NCBI RefSeq assembly: GCF_012272815.1
Contig: NZ_JAAWWL010000001.1
Coordinates: 248,001 to 312,000, forward strand
Origin: Croceivirga thetidis
GTDB lineage: Bacteria; Bacteroidota; Bacteroidia; Flavobacteriales; Flavobacteriaceae
Direction: 5' to 3'
Length of the DNA stretch: 64,000 nt
Both the position numbers and the translations under genes were made by a program. Shown piece by piece: positions 9,033 to 17,836 of the stretch. Numbering within the stretch: position 1 is the first letter of the stretch; every line of letters starts with the position of its first letter. The notes beneath the pieces were generated by a model that did not search any database, was not told the origin of the DNA, and saw only the letters and a list, made by a program, of their open reading frames with translations.

Positions 9033-10772
9033 TTAATTCCGTGTAACGGTAATGGAATTCGAAAGTCCGTAGAGTCCTTCCAAGTCATCAACATTGTTAC
9101 CCATGGCCAATCCAGTCAGTCCGTCCTCATAGCGCATATACCAAATCAGACAGACACCTGGTCCTGCAGCATCAAAATCTACACCTTCAACATCCATTAA
9201 AGTTGGTGGCAACCCTAAAATATTTCCTTGATCATCAGTAATTACCCATGTTCTATTTGTGCCGGTCGCATTAGTCGCATCCAAAGAAATACCGCTAACC
9301 ATATCGGGGGTTCCGTCTACATCAAATGTGAAAGGTCCTCCTGAAATTGTACCGGCATTCGGGTTTCGATAGACCCTAATTGAATTTGAGAGGGCAAAAA
9401 ATCCATCCAAATCCGCTGCATTTTCACCAGCTTCAAGTCCTGTAATTCCATCCTCATAGCTAATGTGCCAAATCAAACAAAGACCAATTCCAGCACCATC
9501 AAAATCAACACCTTCCACAGCATCTAAGGTTGGGGGCAAACCAAGAATATTCAAGTCTTCGTCTGTGATTATATAGCCTTGATTACTGCCTGTTATATCA
9601 GTATTATCCAACGAAATACCACTCACCATGTCAGGGGTACCGTCTACTGAGAACATAAATGGACCACCTGTTAACGAACCGGCATTCAGTCCATTTCTAT
9701 TGACAACAACAAAGTTTGAGAGCGCATGCAATCCTGTTAAATCATCTAAGTTCTCCCCAGATTCCAATCCACCCAAGTCGGTAGAATAGGTCAAGTGATA
9801 AATATAACATGCACCCACTCCTGCGCCATCAAAATCAACACCCATAACTGCTTCGAGAGTTGGTGGGATGCCCAAAATATTTTTATTATCATCGGTAATG
9901 ACATACGTCTGGTTCGCACCGTTTAAGTCAGAATCATCCAATGCAATCATACTAACCATATCTGGATTACCATCTACCAAAAAGTTATAAGGACCTCCGG
10001 TCAACGACCCTGCATTCAGCCCAACACGGTCAACTTCAACAAAGTTTGAAAGTCCGAATTGTCCCGTAAGATTGTCCAAATTTCCACCGGCTTCCAAGCC
10101 GCCTAAACCAGTGGAATAGGTAAGGTGATAGATGTAACAAGAGCCCACTCCTGCCCCATCGAAATCCACACCCATAACTGCTTCAAGAGTCGGTGGAATA
10201 CCCAAGATGTTTCTTGAATCATCTGTTATCACATAGGTCTGATTGGCTCCAGTCAAATTTGAATCTTCCAGACTAATTTCACTCACCATATCAGGTAGAC
10301 CGTCAACAACGAATTCATAAGGACCCCCGGAAAGGGTGCCTGCATTCAAAGCACCACGAGCAACCATTATAAAATTCGATAGGTCAAATTCTCCTGAAAG
10401 AGCATCGAGGTTTTCCCCCATGGCTAAACCTGTCAATCCCTCTTGATGGGTAATATGATAAATGTAGCAATCACCTACACCAGCACCATCAAAATCTACG
10501 CCTTCAACAGCTTCCAAACTGGGTGGTAAACCCAAAATATTTCTTGCGTCATCGGTAATTACAAAAGATTGTACATCTCCGGTACCACTAAAGTTATTTA
10601 GTGTAATACCGCTTACCATATCTGGCACACCGTCAACCACAAAACTAAATGGACCACCAGCTAAGGTTCCAGCATCAAGTACCAATGGAGTTTCTGCGTC
10701 ATCATCCCCATCACAACCTACAATCAATAGAACTGTTGCTAAACTTGCTAAAAATGTTTTTACGTTGTTCAT
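9033..10772 (-). CDS. Lipoprotein with five tandem 107-110-residue repeats
   Basis: 579 residues from the ATG at 10772. That start gives a proper lipoprotein signal (MNNVKTFLAS...LLIVGC, Cys20 followed by an acidic DGDDDAE stretch); an upstream in-frame start would bury it. The rest is five repeats beginning at residues 34, 144, 254, 364 and 473. Each runs GGP[FY]xFxVDGxPDMVS, VITDD, NILG[LI]PPTL, VDFDGAG, then a single Cys before IYH or IWH, and ends LSN. Similar repeats occur in secreted flavobacterial proteins, but I know no assigned function. The lipoprotein signal and acidic stretch suggest cell-surface exposure. The single Cys per repeat (five in all) is notable. Confidence 0.72.
   Translation of the reverse strand: MNNVKTFLASLATVLLIVGCDGDDDAETPLVLDAGTLAGGPFSFVVDGVPDMVSGITLNNFSGTGDVQSFVITDDARNILGLPPSLEAVEGVDFDGAGVGDCYIYHITHQEGLTGLAMGENLDALSGEFDLSNFIMVARGALNAGTLSGGPYEFVVDGLPDMVSEISLEDSNLTGANQTYVITDDSRNILGIPPTLEAVMGVDFDGAGVGSCYIYHLTYSTGLGGLEAGGNLDNLTGQFGLSNFVEVDRVGLNAGSLTGGPYNFLVDGNPDMVSMIALDDSDLNGANQTYVITDDNKNILGIPPTLEAVMGVDFDGAGVGACYIYHLTYSTDLGGLESGENLDDLTGLHALSNFVVVNRNGLNAGSLTGGPFMFSVDGTPDMVSGISLDNTDITGSNQGYIITDEDLNILGLPPTLDAVEGVDFDGAGIGLCLIWHISYEDGITGLEAGENAADLDGFFALSNSIRVYRNPNAGTISGGPFTFDVDGTPDMVSGISLDATNATGTNRTWVITDDQGNILGLPPTLMDVEGVDFDAAGPGVCLIWYMRYEDGLTGLAMGNNVDDLEGLYGLSNSITVTRN
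9036..10673 (-). repeat. Five tandem coding repeats of about 330 bp
   Basis: Units start near 10673, 10343, 10013, 9683 and 9356 on the minus strand. Units 2 and 3 are the most alike in protein sequence (LTGANQTYVITDD, ANQTYVITDD, YIYHLTYST) and units 4 and 5 are alike (LIWH or LIWY, YEDG). This pattern fits stepwise internal duplication. Nucleotide similarity is high enough to allow recombination between units. Confidence 0.85.
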
Positions 10773-10985
10773 TTTTATGTTTTTGAATTTTGGTTCAAAG
10801 AACTTTAGAAGATGTTGCAGAAAAGTCACATAAAATTCAATTTTTTTAATTCATTGATTTACTGATGTTTAGATTTTTTTTAGTGTATTTTAAGCTAGGA
10901 AAGTGCATTTCTTGCGACAGAACGTAAACGAATGGGGATTATACCGTGAACATTTCGTGATATTTCACACTTTAATTTGTCTTAA

Positions 10986-11690
10986 ATGAAGAACGTACTC
11001 ATAATAGAAGATGATCCGGAGATTTTACAATTGTTGGAAATTCACCTTAAAGACTTGGGCTGCAGCACCAATTCAGCCAGACAGGGTGATACCGGATTGC
11101 GCATGGCTGTTGAAGAGGAGCCTGATTTGGTAATCTTAGATGTCATGCTTCCTGAAATGGACGGAATTGAGGTCTGCCAAAAAATAAGGGCCAACAACGT
11201 TAAATCTCCTATAATGATGTTAACCGCACGTTCTGAAGAGATTGATAAAGTATTGGGACTCGAGGTTGGGGCAGATGATTACCTGACAAAGCCCTTTAGT
11301 GTAAGAGAATTTATAGCCCGTGTCAAAGCCATCTTTAGAAGGCAAAAAATGAGTGATAACGGTAAACTTCATTCCGATAGTCCTAAACCAATGAAATTCG
11401 ATAACCTTTCCATTGATTTAGAAAAGCGGAAAGTTGTCCTTGATGACGAACGAATAGAATTATCGCCGAAGGAGTTTGAATTATTAGTACTGTTATCTTC
11501 CAACCCTGGCAAAAGTTACGACCGAGCTAAGCTATTAAATATGATTTGGGGGTATGATTTTAAAGGGTATGAACATACCGTTAACTCGCACATCAACAGA
11601 TTAAGATCAAAAATAGAACCTGATATGGCCCATCCCAAATTCATATTAACTACTTGGGGTGTTGGTTACAAATTCAATGAGGAACTATGA
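10986..11690 (+). CDS. OmpR/PhoB-type response regulator
   Basis: 234 residues: receiver domain at 1-120 with acidic pocket (IIEDD near residue 8), phospho-acceptor Asp52 in VILDVMLPEMDG, Thr in MMLTARS and Lys in LTKPFS; then a winged-helix DNA-binding domain at about 135-232 (LSPKEFELLVLLSSNPG, VNSHINRLRSKIE, TTWGVGYKF). It overlaps the downstream kinase gene by 4 nt, so the two are a translationally coupled two-component pair. Targets are not visible. Confidence 0.93.
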   Translation: MKNVLIIEDDPEILQLLEIHLKDLGCSTNSARQGDTGLRMAVEEEPDLVILDVMLPEMDGIEVCQKIRANNVKSPIMMLTARSEEIDKVLGLEVGADDYLTKPFSVREFIARVKAIFRRQKMSDNGKLHSDSPKPMKFDNLSIDLEKRKVVLDDERIELSPKEFELLVLLSSNPGKSYDRAKLLNMIWGYDFKGYEHTVNSHINRLRSKIEPDMAHPKFILTTWGVGYKFNEEL

Positions 11691-13180
11691 ACAAAAAATT
11701 ATTTTCAAATAGACTCATCAAAAAGTTGATGCTGGCATTTATATCAATTCTTGTACTTGCCGGAATTGGATATACGGTCGCGACCTTATATTTTTCCAAC
11801 CAACATTTTAGCGAGACCAATCAACGCTTGCACGCCAATCTTGCAAAGGATTTAATTGAGGAGAAATTTTTGGATGCAAACCCAATTGACAGCTTGGGCA
11901 ATGTGAACAAGGCACTCTTTGGAGACCTTATGCATGATATGATGGCTGTAAATAGAACCATAGAAGTGTACTTATTGGACCCTGAAGGAAATGTACAGTA
12001 TTCAGTTGTATTAGACCATGACAATCCAGATGCTAAGCCAGAAAAAGTAGCTCTAGGCCCAATAAAGGAATTCATTGCCAAAGGAGGACAGGAATACGTT
12101 TTGGGAGATGACCCCAGAAATCCATCCGAACAAAAAGTGTTTTCAGCGGCAAAATTTGATAAGGGCGGTCACAAGGGTTACATCTATATTATATTGGCAG
12201 GAGAGGATTTTTTGAATACCAAAAGCACCCTACTTGAAGGTTATACGTTAAAAATAGGTACTGGTATTTCTTTGGTAACCCTTTTGTTCGCAGGTATTCT
12301 TGGTATACTCTCCATTTGGTACCTGACCAAAAACCTCAGGGAAATCAACCACGCCGCGGAACGATTTCAGGAAGGGGATTTAGCTTATCGAATTGCTGAT
12401 GATAATGCCACTGACCTTACAGGTCTTGCCCAAACCTTCAACAATATGGCAGAAACGATAGTTTCTGACATGGATAAAATCAAATCGCTCGAAAAACTAC
12501 GAACAGAATTAATTGCCAATATTTCTCATGACCTTCGTACCCCTTTAGCCATTATTCAAGGCTATGTAGAAACCCTTCAAATGAAAGATGATAGCCTCTC
12601 TGATGATGAGCGTGTGGATTATCTCAAAAAAATAAATTCAAGTAGTGAACGTCTTTCTAAATTAATTGGTCAGCTTTTTGAATATTCTAAATTGGAAGCC
12701 AATCAAATTCAACCCAATAAAGAACCGTTTTTGATTTCTGAATTGGCCAATGACGTTCACAGAAATTATCAGGTTTTGGCCAAAAAGAAGAACATTGAGT
12801 TGAAACTGGAAATGGAAGAAAAAACCCCTTTGGTCTTCGCAGATATTTCTTTGGTAGAAAGGGCCATCCAGAATTTGATGGACAATGCACTAAAATTCAC
12901 TCCTGAAAATGGTGAGGTTGTGGTTCGAATCGTTCCTTCAGAAAAAGATGTTGAGATTACCATAAAAGACTCAGGTCCTGGTATTGCCAAAGAGAACCAA
13001 CAATTGGTTTTTGAAAGGTACCGCCAGACCAAAACTGGAAAAGAAAAAGAAGGCGCTGGGCTAGGTTTGGCAATCGTTCGCAAGATCATGGACTTGCACA
13101 ACGCTAGTATCAAAGTCTTCAGTAGGCCAAATGAGGGTACTTCATTTAGTTTTAGCCTACCAGTGTATCAAATGGGCTAA
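11687..13180 (+). CDS. Sensor histidine kinase with HAMP domain
   Basis: 497 residues. TM1 is at about 13-33 and TM2 at about 185-210, enclosing an extracytoplasmic sensor of about 150 residues. A HAMP domain follows (RFQEGDLAYRIADDNATDLTGL is split around residue 235), then HisKA with His281 (NISHDLRTPLAIIQGY) and HATPase (N box LMDNALKF, DSGPGIA, GAGLGLAIVRKIMDLH). It phosphorylates the regulator encoded just upstream. The architecture matches envelope-stress kinases of the BaeS/PhoR class. Confidence 0.92.
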   Translation: MNKKLFSNRLIKKLMLAFISILVLAGIGYTVATLYFSNQHFSETNQRLHANLAKDLIEEKFLDANPIDSLGNVNKALFGDLMHDMMAVNRTIEVYLLDPEGNVQYSVVLDHDNPDAKPEKVALGPIKEFIAKGGQEYVLGDDPRNPSEQKVFSAAKFDKGGHKGYIYIILAGEDFLNTKSTLLEGYTLKIGTGISLVTLLFAGILGILSIWYLTKNLREINHAAERFQEGDLAYRIADDNATDLTGLAQTFNNMAETIVSDMDKIKSLEKLRTELIANISHDLRTPLAIIQGYVETLQMKDDSLSDDERVDYLKKINSSSERLSKLIGQLFEYSKLEANQIQPNKEPFLISELANDVHRNYQVLAKKKNIELKLEMEEKTPLVFADISLVERAIQNLMDNALKFTPENGEVVVRIVPSEKDVEITIKDSGPGIAKENQQLVFERYRQTKTGKEKEGAGLGLAIVRKIMDLHNASIKVFSRPNEGTSFSFSLPVYQMG

Positions 13181-13182
13181 TA

Positions 13183-13312
13183 CCATTTTAATCATAAAAT
13201 GGACCATTCAAACTTATTCATTTTCCGCCTTGCTTTCTTATTTCACAATTTACTTAACTAGGGCTAAGTAAATTACTTATTGCGTCGCAAAACGAAAAAG
13301 CAATTTCGTTTT
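13183..13312. other. Three consecutive perfect hairpins in the 226-bp gap before egtB
   Basis: The gap contains CCATTTTA/TAAAATGG (13183-13202), AATTTACTTA/TAAGTAAATT (13247-13274) and AAAACGAAA/TTTCGTTTT (13289-13312), each with perfect arms of 8-10 bp. None has a long T run. The first may end the two-component operon. The cluster could be a structured RNA or leader; a TATATTTA box at 13384-13391 may be the egtB -7 element. No protein-coding content is visible. Confidence 0.4.
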
Positions 13313-13406
13313 CGGTAATCCATTTTATAATCAAGCTAGTATTAAGTTTGTCTTAAGCTTTCCGACCCAACATTCGAAAACCGTATATTTAGAAAAAACG
13401 TTTTTG

Positions 13407-14567
13407 ATGTTACTTACCGATACGCTTGTAGATTTCTTTATAGCGACCCGAAAACATTCCGAAGAACTTTGCCAACCACTTGAAACAGAAGATTATGTAG
13501 TACAACCCATAGTCGATGTGAGTCCACCAAAATGGCATTTGGGCCATACAACTTGGTTTTTTGAAGAATTCATCTTAAAACCCCATGCTAAGGATTATAC
13601 CGAATTCGATGAAGACTTTTCCTTCGTTTTTAATAGTTACTACGAAACTGTCGGCAAACGCGTAGTACGATCAGACCGCGGTAATTTAAGCCGACCTTCG
13701 GTCAAAAAGGTTTACGAGTACAGGACATACGTTACCACAGCTATCATAAAAATGTTCCAAACAGAGCAGCAAAGTGACATCTATGATTTATTGGAAATAG
13801 GCATTCATCATGAAAAACAACATCAAGAACTATTATTGACCGATATCAAGTTTATTTTGGGCAATAATCCATTGTTGCCGGTCTATTCCGATAAACTTAA
13901 AGAGCATCCTTTAGAAGAACATAAGTCTGATTGGTTAACCATCGAAGAAGGTGTTTACGACATCGGCCATAGTACCGGTTCATTTTGCTACGATAATGAA
14001 CTCGGTCGTCACAAAGTGTATTTACAGGCCTACAAAATCTCGAATAAATTGGTCACCAATGCTGAATTTTTAGAATTCATCAATTCTGGTGGATACGAGC
14101 GATTTGACCTTTGGCATGCAGAAGGTTGGGACTGGGTAAATCAAAATCAAATTAAAGCTCCATTATATTGGCACCAAGTTGACAATGACTGGTATTTTTA
14201 TAGCCTTGCAGGTTTACAAGAAATACAACCGAATGCACCTTTGACCCACATATCGTATTATGAAGCTTTTGCGTTTGCCCAATGGAAAGGGCTTCGATTA
14301 CCTACGGAATTTGAATGGGAGGCTGCCCAAGGCTTTTTTTCATGGGGAGCTAGGTGGGAATGGACCGAATCTGCTTATTTACCCTACCCAAATTATCAAA
14401 AAGCAGATGGGGCACTTGGCGAATATAATGGCAAGTTCATGGTAAGCCAGAAAGTATTGCGGGGAGGCTCAATTGCAACTCCTGAAAACCATACCCGACC
14501 GACTTATAGAAACTTTTTTCACCCTGAGCTTCGTTGGCAATATACCGGATTAAGGTTGGCCAAATAA
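13407..14567 (+). CDS. egtB: Ergothioneine-type sulfoxide synthase, EgtB family
   Basis: 386 residues from the ATG at 13407; an in-frame TTG just upstream is a less likely start. Residues 1-150 are a DinB-like helical bundle with the iron-binding histidines (HLGHTTWFFEEF and HHEKQHQE, the HxxxHxE motif). Residues 175-386 are a formylglycine-generating-enzyme-like domain (LRLPTEFEWEAA, VLRGGS, YTGLRLA). The family uses non-haem iron and O2 to join trimethylhistidine to a thiol donor as a sulfoxide. The egtD gene follows 16 nt downstream. No EgtA or EgtC is present, so cysteine rather than gamma-glutamylcysteine may be the donor; this is inference. Confidence 0.88.
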   Translation: MLLTDTLVDFFIATRKHSEELCQPLETEDYVVQPIVDVSPPKWHLGHTTWFFEEFILKPHAKDYTEFDEDFSFVFNSYYETVGKRVVRSDRGNLSRPSVKKVYEYRTYVTTAIIKMFQTEQQSDIYDLLEIGIHHEKQHQELLLTDIKFILGNNPLLPVYSDKLKEHPLEEHKSDWLTIEEGVYDIGHSTGSFCYDNELGRHKVYLQAYKISNKLVTNAEFLEFINSGGYERFDLWHAEGWDWVNQNQIKAPLYWHQVDNDWYFYSLAGLQEIQPNAPLTHISYYEAFAFAQWKGLRLPTEFEWEAAQGFFSWGARWEWTESAYLPYPNYQKADGALGEYNGKFMVSQKVLRGGSIATPENHTRPTYRNFFHPELRWQYTGLRLAK

Positions 14568-14583
14568 TATCGACTATAAACCT

Positions 14584-15552
14584 ATGCAAGAGAACACCAC
14601 CCAAATTGCCAACTCAGTATTTGCCGAGGAAGTGCGTAAGGGATTGACTGATTTCCCAAAACATTTATCTTCAAAATATTTTTATGACGCCACCGGTGAC
14701 GAGCTTTTTCAGCAGATTATGGCCATGCCGGAATATTATTTGACCAATTGTGAGTTTGACATTTTAGAACGGAACAAAGCGGCACTTGCAAATTTATTTG
14801 GAGAAGAAGTAGACGACTTTAGCCTTTTTGAACTCGGAGCTGGTGATGGTAAAAAGACTAAAATTCTATTGAAGTATTTATCTGAAAAAGGCGTCGAATT
14901 TGACTATCGTCCCATTGACATTAGTCAAAATGCATTGGACCAATTGGAGGCTTCCATTAATTTAGAACTCCCAAAAGTTAAAATAAACACCTTACAAGGA
15001 ACTTATTTTGACACCTTAAAAACAATTGGTACAGCACATAATAAGAGAAAAATTATTTTGTTTTTAGGTTCCAACATTGGAAACCTCCTGCATCCGCAGG
15101 CTATTGATTTTCTAAAGCAACTTAGGGCGGCCATGAATGAAGGTGATCTTTTGTTTATGGGAATGGACCAAAAGAAGAACCCACAGACCATTTTAGATGC
15201 TTATAACGACAAGGCCGGCATAACTGCCGCATTCAACAAAAACGTGCTAACTCGAATTAACAACGAATTAGGTGGAGATTTTAATTTGGACAACTTTATC
15301 CATTGGGAAGTATATGATCCTGAAACTGGTACGGCGAAAAGTTATTTAGTTGCTCAACATGAATGCAAAGTTCGACTTGAGGCATTGGATTTGAATGTGC
15401 GATTTAAACCTTGGGAAACAATTCACACGGAAATTTCGCAGAAATATGACGATGAAGTCGTCAGTTGGCTTGCCAATGAGGCTGGTCTTAGTTTAGTCAC
15501 CAGTTTCGCTGATGAAAAAAATTATTTTAAAGACTACATTTTTAAGAAATAA
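14584..15552 (+). CDS. egtD: L-histidine N-alpha-methyltransferase, EgtD family
   Basis: 322 residues, full length for EgtD. SAM-binding motif I is FELGAGDGKKT (about residues 80-90); the family's FLGSNIGN and MGMDQKKNP motifs follow, and the N-terminus has the typical LSSKYFYDATGDELF. The enzyme methylates histidine three times to give hercynine, the substrate of EgtB. It is 16 nt after egtB and 7 nt before the DUF427 gene, so the three form one operon. Confidence 0.92.
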   Translation: MQENTTQIANSVFAEEVRKGLTDFPKHLSSKYFYDATGDELFQQIMAMPEYYLTNCEFDILERNKAALANLFGEEVDDFSLFELGAGDGKKTKILLKYLSEKGVEFDYRPIDISQNALDQLEASINLELPKVKINTLQGTYFDTLKTIGTAHNKRKIILFLGSNIGNLLHPQAIDFLKQLRAAMNEGDLLFMGMDQKKNPQTILDAYNDKAGITAAFNKNVLTRINNELGGDFNLDNFIHWEVYDPETGTAKSYLVAQHECKVRLEALDLNVRFKPWETIHTEISQKYDDEVVSWLANEAGLSLVTSFADEKNYFKDYIFKK

Positions 15553-15559
15553 AAGTACT

Positions 15560-15841
15560 ATGAAAGCAATTTGGAATGGCCAGATCTTGGCTGAAAGCGA
15601 TGATACACTTGTGATTGAAGGAAACCATTATTTCCCGCCCGAGAGTATAAATAAGGACTTCTTTAAAGAAAGTGAAACACATACCAACTGCCCGTGGAAG
15701 GGTGTAGCTTCATATTACACGCTCGAAGTAGATGGCGAGAATAATGTTGATGCCGCTTGGTACTATCCTGAGACCAGTGAACTTGCAAAGCAAATAAAAG
15801 GATACATTGCTTTTTGGAAAGGAGTAACCATTGAGGGATAG
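15560..15841 (+). CDS. DUF427 domain protein
   Basis: 93 residues from the ATG at 15560; an earlier in-frame start would overlap egtD by 41 nt and add residues outside the domain. The DUF427 signature is visible: KAIWNGQILAESDD at the start and CPWKGVASYYTL in the middle, ending in AFWKGV. The family is small and of unknown biochemical role. The close spacing to egtBD suggests a link to that pathway, but the direct evidence here is only position. Confidence 0.85.
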   Translation: MKAIWNGQILAESDDTLVIEGNHYFPPESINKDFFKESETHTNCPWKGVASYYTLEVDGENNVDAAWYYPETSELAKQIKGYIAFWKGVTIEG

Positions 15842-15855
15842 ACCATCCCTCAATG
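15829..15855. terminator. Hairpin between convergent DUF427 and CBM48 genes
   Basis: CATTGAGGGAT (15829-15839) pairs perfectly with ATCCCTCAATG (15845-15855) around a 5-nt loop. It includes the DUF427 stop codon and ends 8 nt before the end of the opposite gene. Neither strand has a strong T tract, so termination is plausible but not certain. Confidence 0.5.
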
Positions 15856-15862
15856 ATAAAAT

Positions 15863-16159
15863 TTAAACTGTTACTACGGCATTTTCGGTTCCCGCATAAT
15901 CATTCCATGCGTAGCCGTCGGCTTCTGTATCATTGGTGTAATTACCATCAATGATATACCTGAATTCATAGGTATTTTCATTTGGTAATTCAAAGGTACC
16001 CTTGAATGTACCGTTCTTTAACTTTTTAAGGGTACTCCCCTTTGGTTTCCAATTGTTGAAGTCCCCAACTACAACAACTTTTTTGGCTTCTTCTGCTGGT
16101 ACGGTAAAAGTAACCTTGCAAATTGGCTTACTTTTTAGATACTGTTTTTTTATTGGCAT
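15863..16159 (-). CDS. Stand-alone glycogen-binding (CBM48/AMPK-beta-like) protein
   Basis: 98 residues that form almost nothing but one early-set/isoamylase N-terminal-type domain: VVVVGDFNNWKPKGSTLKKL, FELPNENTYEFRYIIDG, ending with DYAGTENAVVTV. In enzymes this fold binds alpha-glucans. As an isolated cytoplasmic protein it lacks any catalytic partner here; carbohydrate sensing or glycogen binding is the natural guess. Such short proteins are common in Flavobacteriaceae, but no role is established to my knowledge. Confidence 0.82.
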   Translation of the reverse strand: MPIKKQYLKSKPICKVTFTVPAEEAKKVVVVGDFNNWKPKGSTLKKLKNGTFKGTFELPNENTYEFRYIIDGNYTNDTEADGYAWNDYAGTENAVVTV

Positions 16160-16290
16160 GTTGTCAAAATTTGGGGTAAAAGTATTGCGATTTTTTTCTG
16201 GTTTTTAAAAGTCAAAAAAAGATTTATCGATACTTACAAATGCTTGCAAAAAAAATTAAAACTTGATAAAAACAAGGGCTAAAATTTTAA

Positions 16291-17397
16291 TTATTTCATC
16301 CGGAGGGTTTGATTTAATGTTCGAAGAACCAGTTCAATATCTTCAATAGTATTGTAAAAATGAAACGAAAAGCGAACACCTCCAGCACGTTGGGCACAAC
16401 TTATTTCTTTTTCAAGTAGCGCTTGAAACTGGGCATCATTCAATTTGAGATTAAAGATGGTACTATGTTTATTACGTTTTTGGGTGATATCATTTAAAAT
16501 TCCCAAATCGGAAAATCCCTCTTTGGCTAATTGGGCAATCTTTTGGTTATGTGCGGTTATTTTTTCAATCCCTATACGTTCTAAAAAGGCAATTGAAAAT
16601 TTCAAACTTCCAAAGTTGAACGAATCCAAATGCCCTGGCTCTAATTGTTTCTTAAATGGTATTCCATTTCGTTTCGTTGGGTCGCCATTCACAGAACCAC
16701 AGCCAACACTTTTTAAACGAAAACGTTCAACAGCAGTTTCTGAAAATAAAAAGAAGCCATTACCATAGCCACCCAACATCCATTTATATCCACTTGCGCC
16801 CAGAACATCAATTCCAGATTCGCCAAAATCAAGGCCGTACATGCCACAGAATTGGGTGCCATCAGCCACAATCAGCAAATCGGGGTAGGCCATTTTTAAT
16901 TTCTTAAAAAAATCAAGGGTGATGAACAATCCTGTTGCCCATTGAACAACACTTAAGACCAAGACATCAATCTTTTTTTCTCGAACAACATCAAAAATCG
17001 CCTCCTCTAGGGTATTCGAAATCTTGACGTAGTGACATTCAAAGCCTCTGTCTTCAACCGGCCAATTAACAGAAGGATAATCCGTTTCCAAAAGCAGGAT
17101 TTTGCTTTTTTTGTCCAAACCCTCAAAAAGAAAATTCCAGCCGATACTGAAATTGGGAACTAAGGCCACACTTTCCCTATCGCAATTAAAAAAACCGGCC
17201 AAAGCTTCCTTGGTCTCTCCGAGAATGCCCATACTGGCCATTTTCATATCGCCTCCGCCAAACAAAAAGTCTAAATCATGTTCTTGGCGCCACTCCAATA
17301 AATCCTCATAGAGCAAACCAGAAGTTGCCGTATTGGCATACAAGCATTTTTTAAGTACCGGAAATTGTTTTCTAGCGGATTCTAAGGTCAAGTCCAT
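16291..17397 (-). CDS. Class V aminotransferase-fold PLP enzyme (possible EgtE-like lyase)
   Basis: 368 residues from the ATG at 17397 (a GTG lies one codon upstream). Fold-type I PLP enzyme: ANTATSGLL near the N-terminus, LIVADGTQFCG with the Asp that contacts the PLP ring, and the Schiff-base lysine in GASGYKWMLGG. The C-terminal RFSFHFYNT carries the substrate-carboxylate arginine. The family includes cysteine desulfurases, isopenicillin-N-epimerase-like proteins and the ergothioneine C-S lyase EgtE. Being about 750 bp from egtD, on the opposite strand and beyond the CBM48 gene, makes EgtE possible; the sequence alone does not prove it. Confidence 0.78.
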   Translation of the reverse strand: MDLTLESARKQFPVLKKCLYANTATSGLLYEDLLEWRQEHDLDFLFGGGDMKMASMGILGETKEALAGFFNCDRESVALVPNFSIGWNFLFEGLDKKSKILLLETDYPSVNWPVEDRGFECHYVKISNTLEEAIFDVVREKKIDVLVLSVVQWATGLFITLDFFKKLKMAYPDLLIVADGTQFCGMYGLDFGESGIDVLGASGYKWMLGGYGNGFFLFSETAVERFRLKSVGCGSVNGDPTKRNGIPFKKQLEPGHLDSFNFGSLKFSIAFLERIGIEKITAHNQKIAQLAKEGFSDLGILNDITQKRNKHSTIFNLKLNDAQFQALLEKEISCAQRAGGVRFSFHFYNTIEDIELVLRTLNQTLRMK

Positions 17398-17440
17398 CAC
17401 TTTTTTTTTGGTCTATCTTTGTGATTAAAGATAGCCAAAC

Positions 17441-17836
17441 ATGCTTTTTAAAAAGAAATCGAAATCCGAAACCGCAGTTGACCTGGAGCAACACGATTTG
17501 TTGGAGCATGCCCAAGAGCGGATTGCCCAAAAAAAGCGGTTATATGTACATTTCGTCATCTTTCTTATTGGTAGTGTATTTCTTATTCTTATCAATAAGA
17601 TTTTAAAATACGGTGAATCTTACGACTGGTTCATTTGGGCCATAACTGCTTGGGCCTTTTTATTCGTAATCCACGCTTTTAATGTTTTTGTCACCAATAA
17701 ATTCATGGGCAAAGAATGGGAACGAAAGCAACGCGAAAACTTAGTGGCCAAACAAAAGGCGAAAATTGCTGAATTACAAAAGGAAATTGAAACTGAGTTT
17801 CCAATGGGCAGTATTAATAAAAAAAAAGAGGATTGA
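17441..17836 (+). CDS. 2TM-domain membrane protein
   Basis: 131 residues. Two hydrophobic helices at about 37-57 and 67-88 are flanked by charged segments, the layout of the 2TM domain family widespread in Flavobacteria. The C-terminal tail (WERKQRENLVAKQKAKIAELQKE, split by position) is a probable coiled coil. Function unknown; some family members are fused to LytTR-type regulators. Its stop codon overlaps the TTG start of folA (TTGA), so the two are coupled. Confidence 0.8.
   Translation: MLFKKKSKSETAVDLEQHDLLEHAQERIAQKKRLYVHFVIFLIGSVFLILINKILKYGESYDWFIWAITAWAFLFVIHAFNVFVTNKFMGKEWERKQRENLVAKQKAKIAELQKEIETEFPMGSINKKKED

Noticed and set aside
8898-9200. Plus-strand ORF overlapping the lipoprotein end
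   Set aside because: It crosses the hairpin and lies antisense to repeat 5, with no domain similarity.
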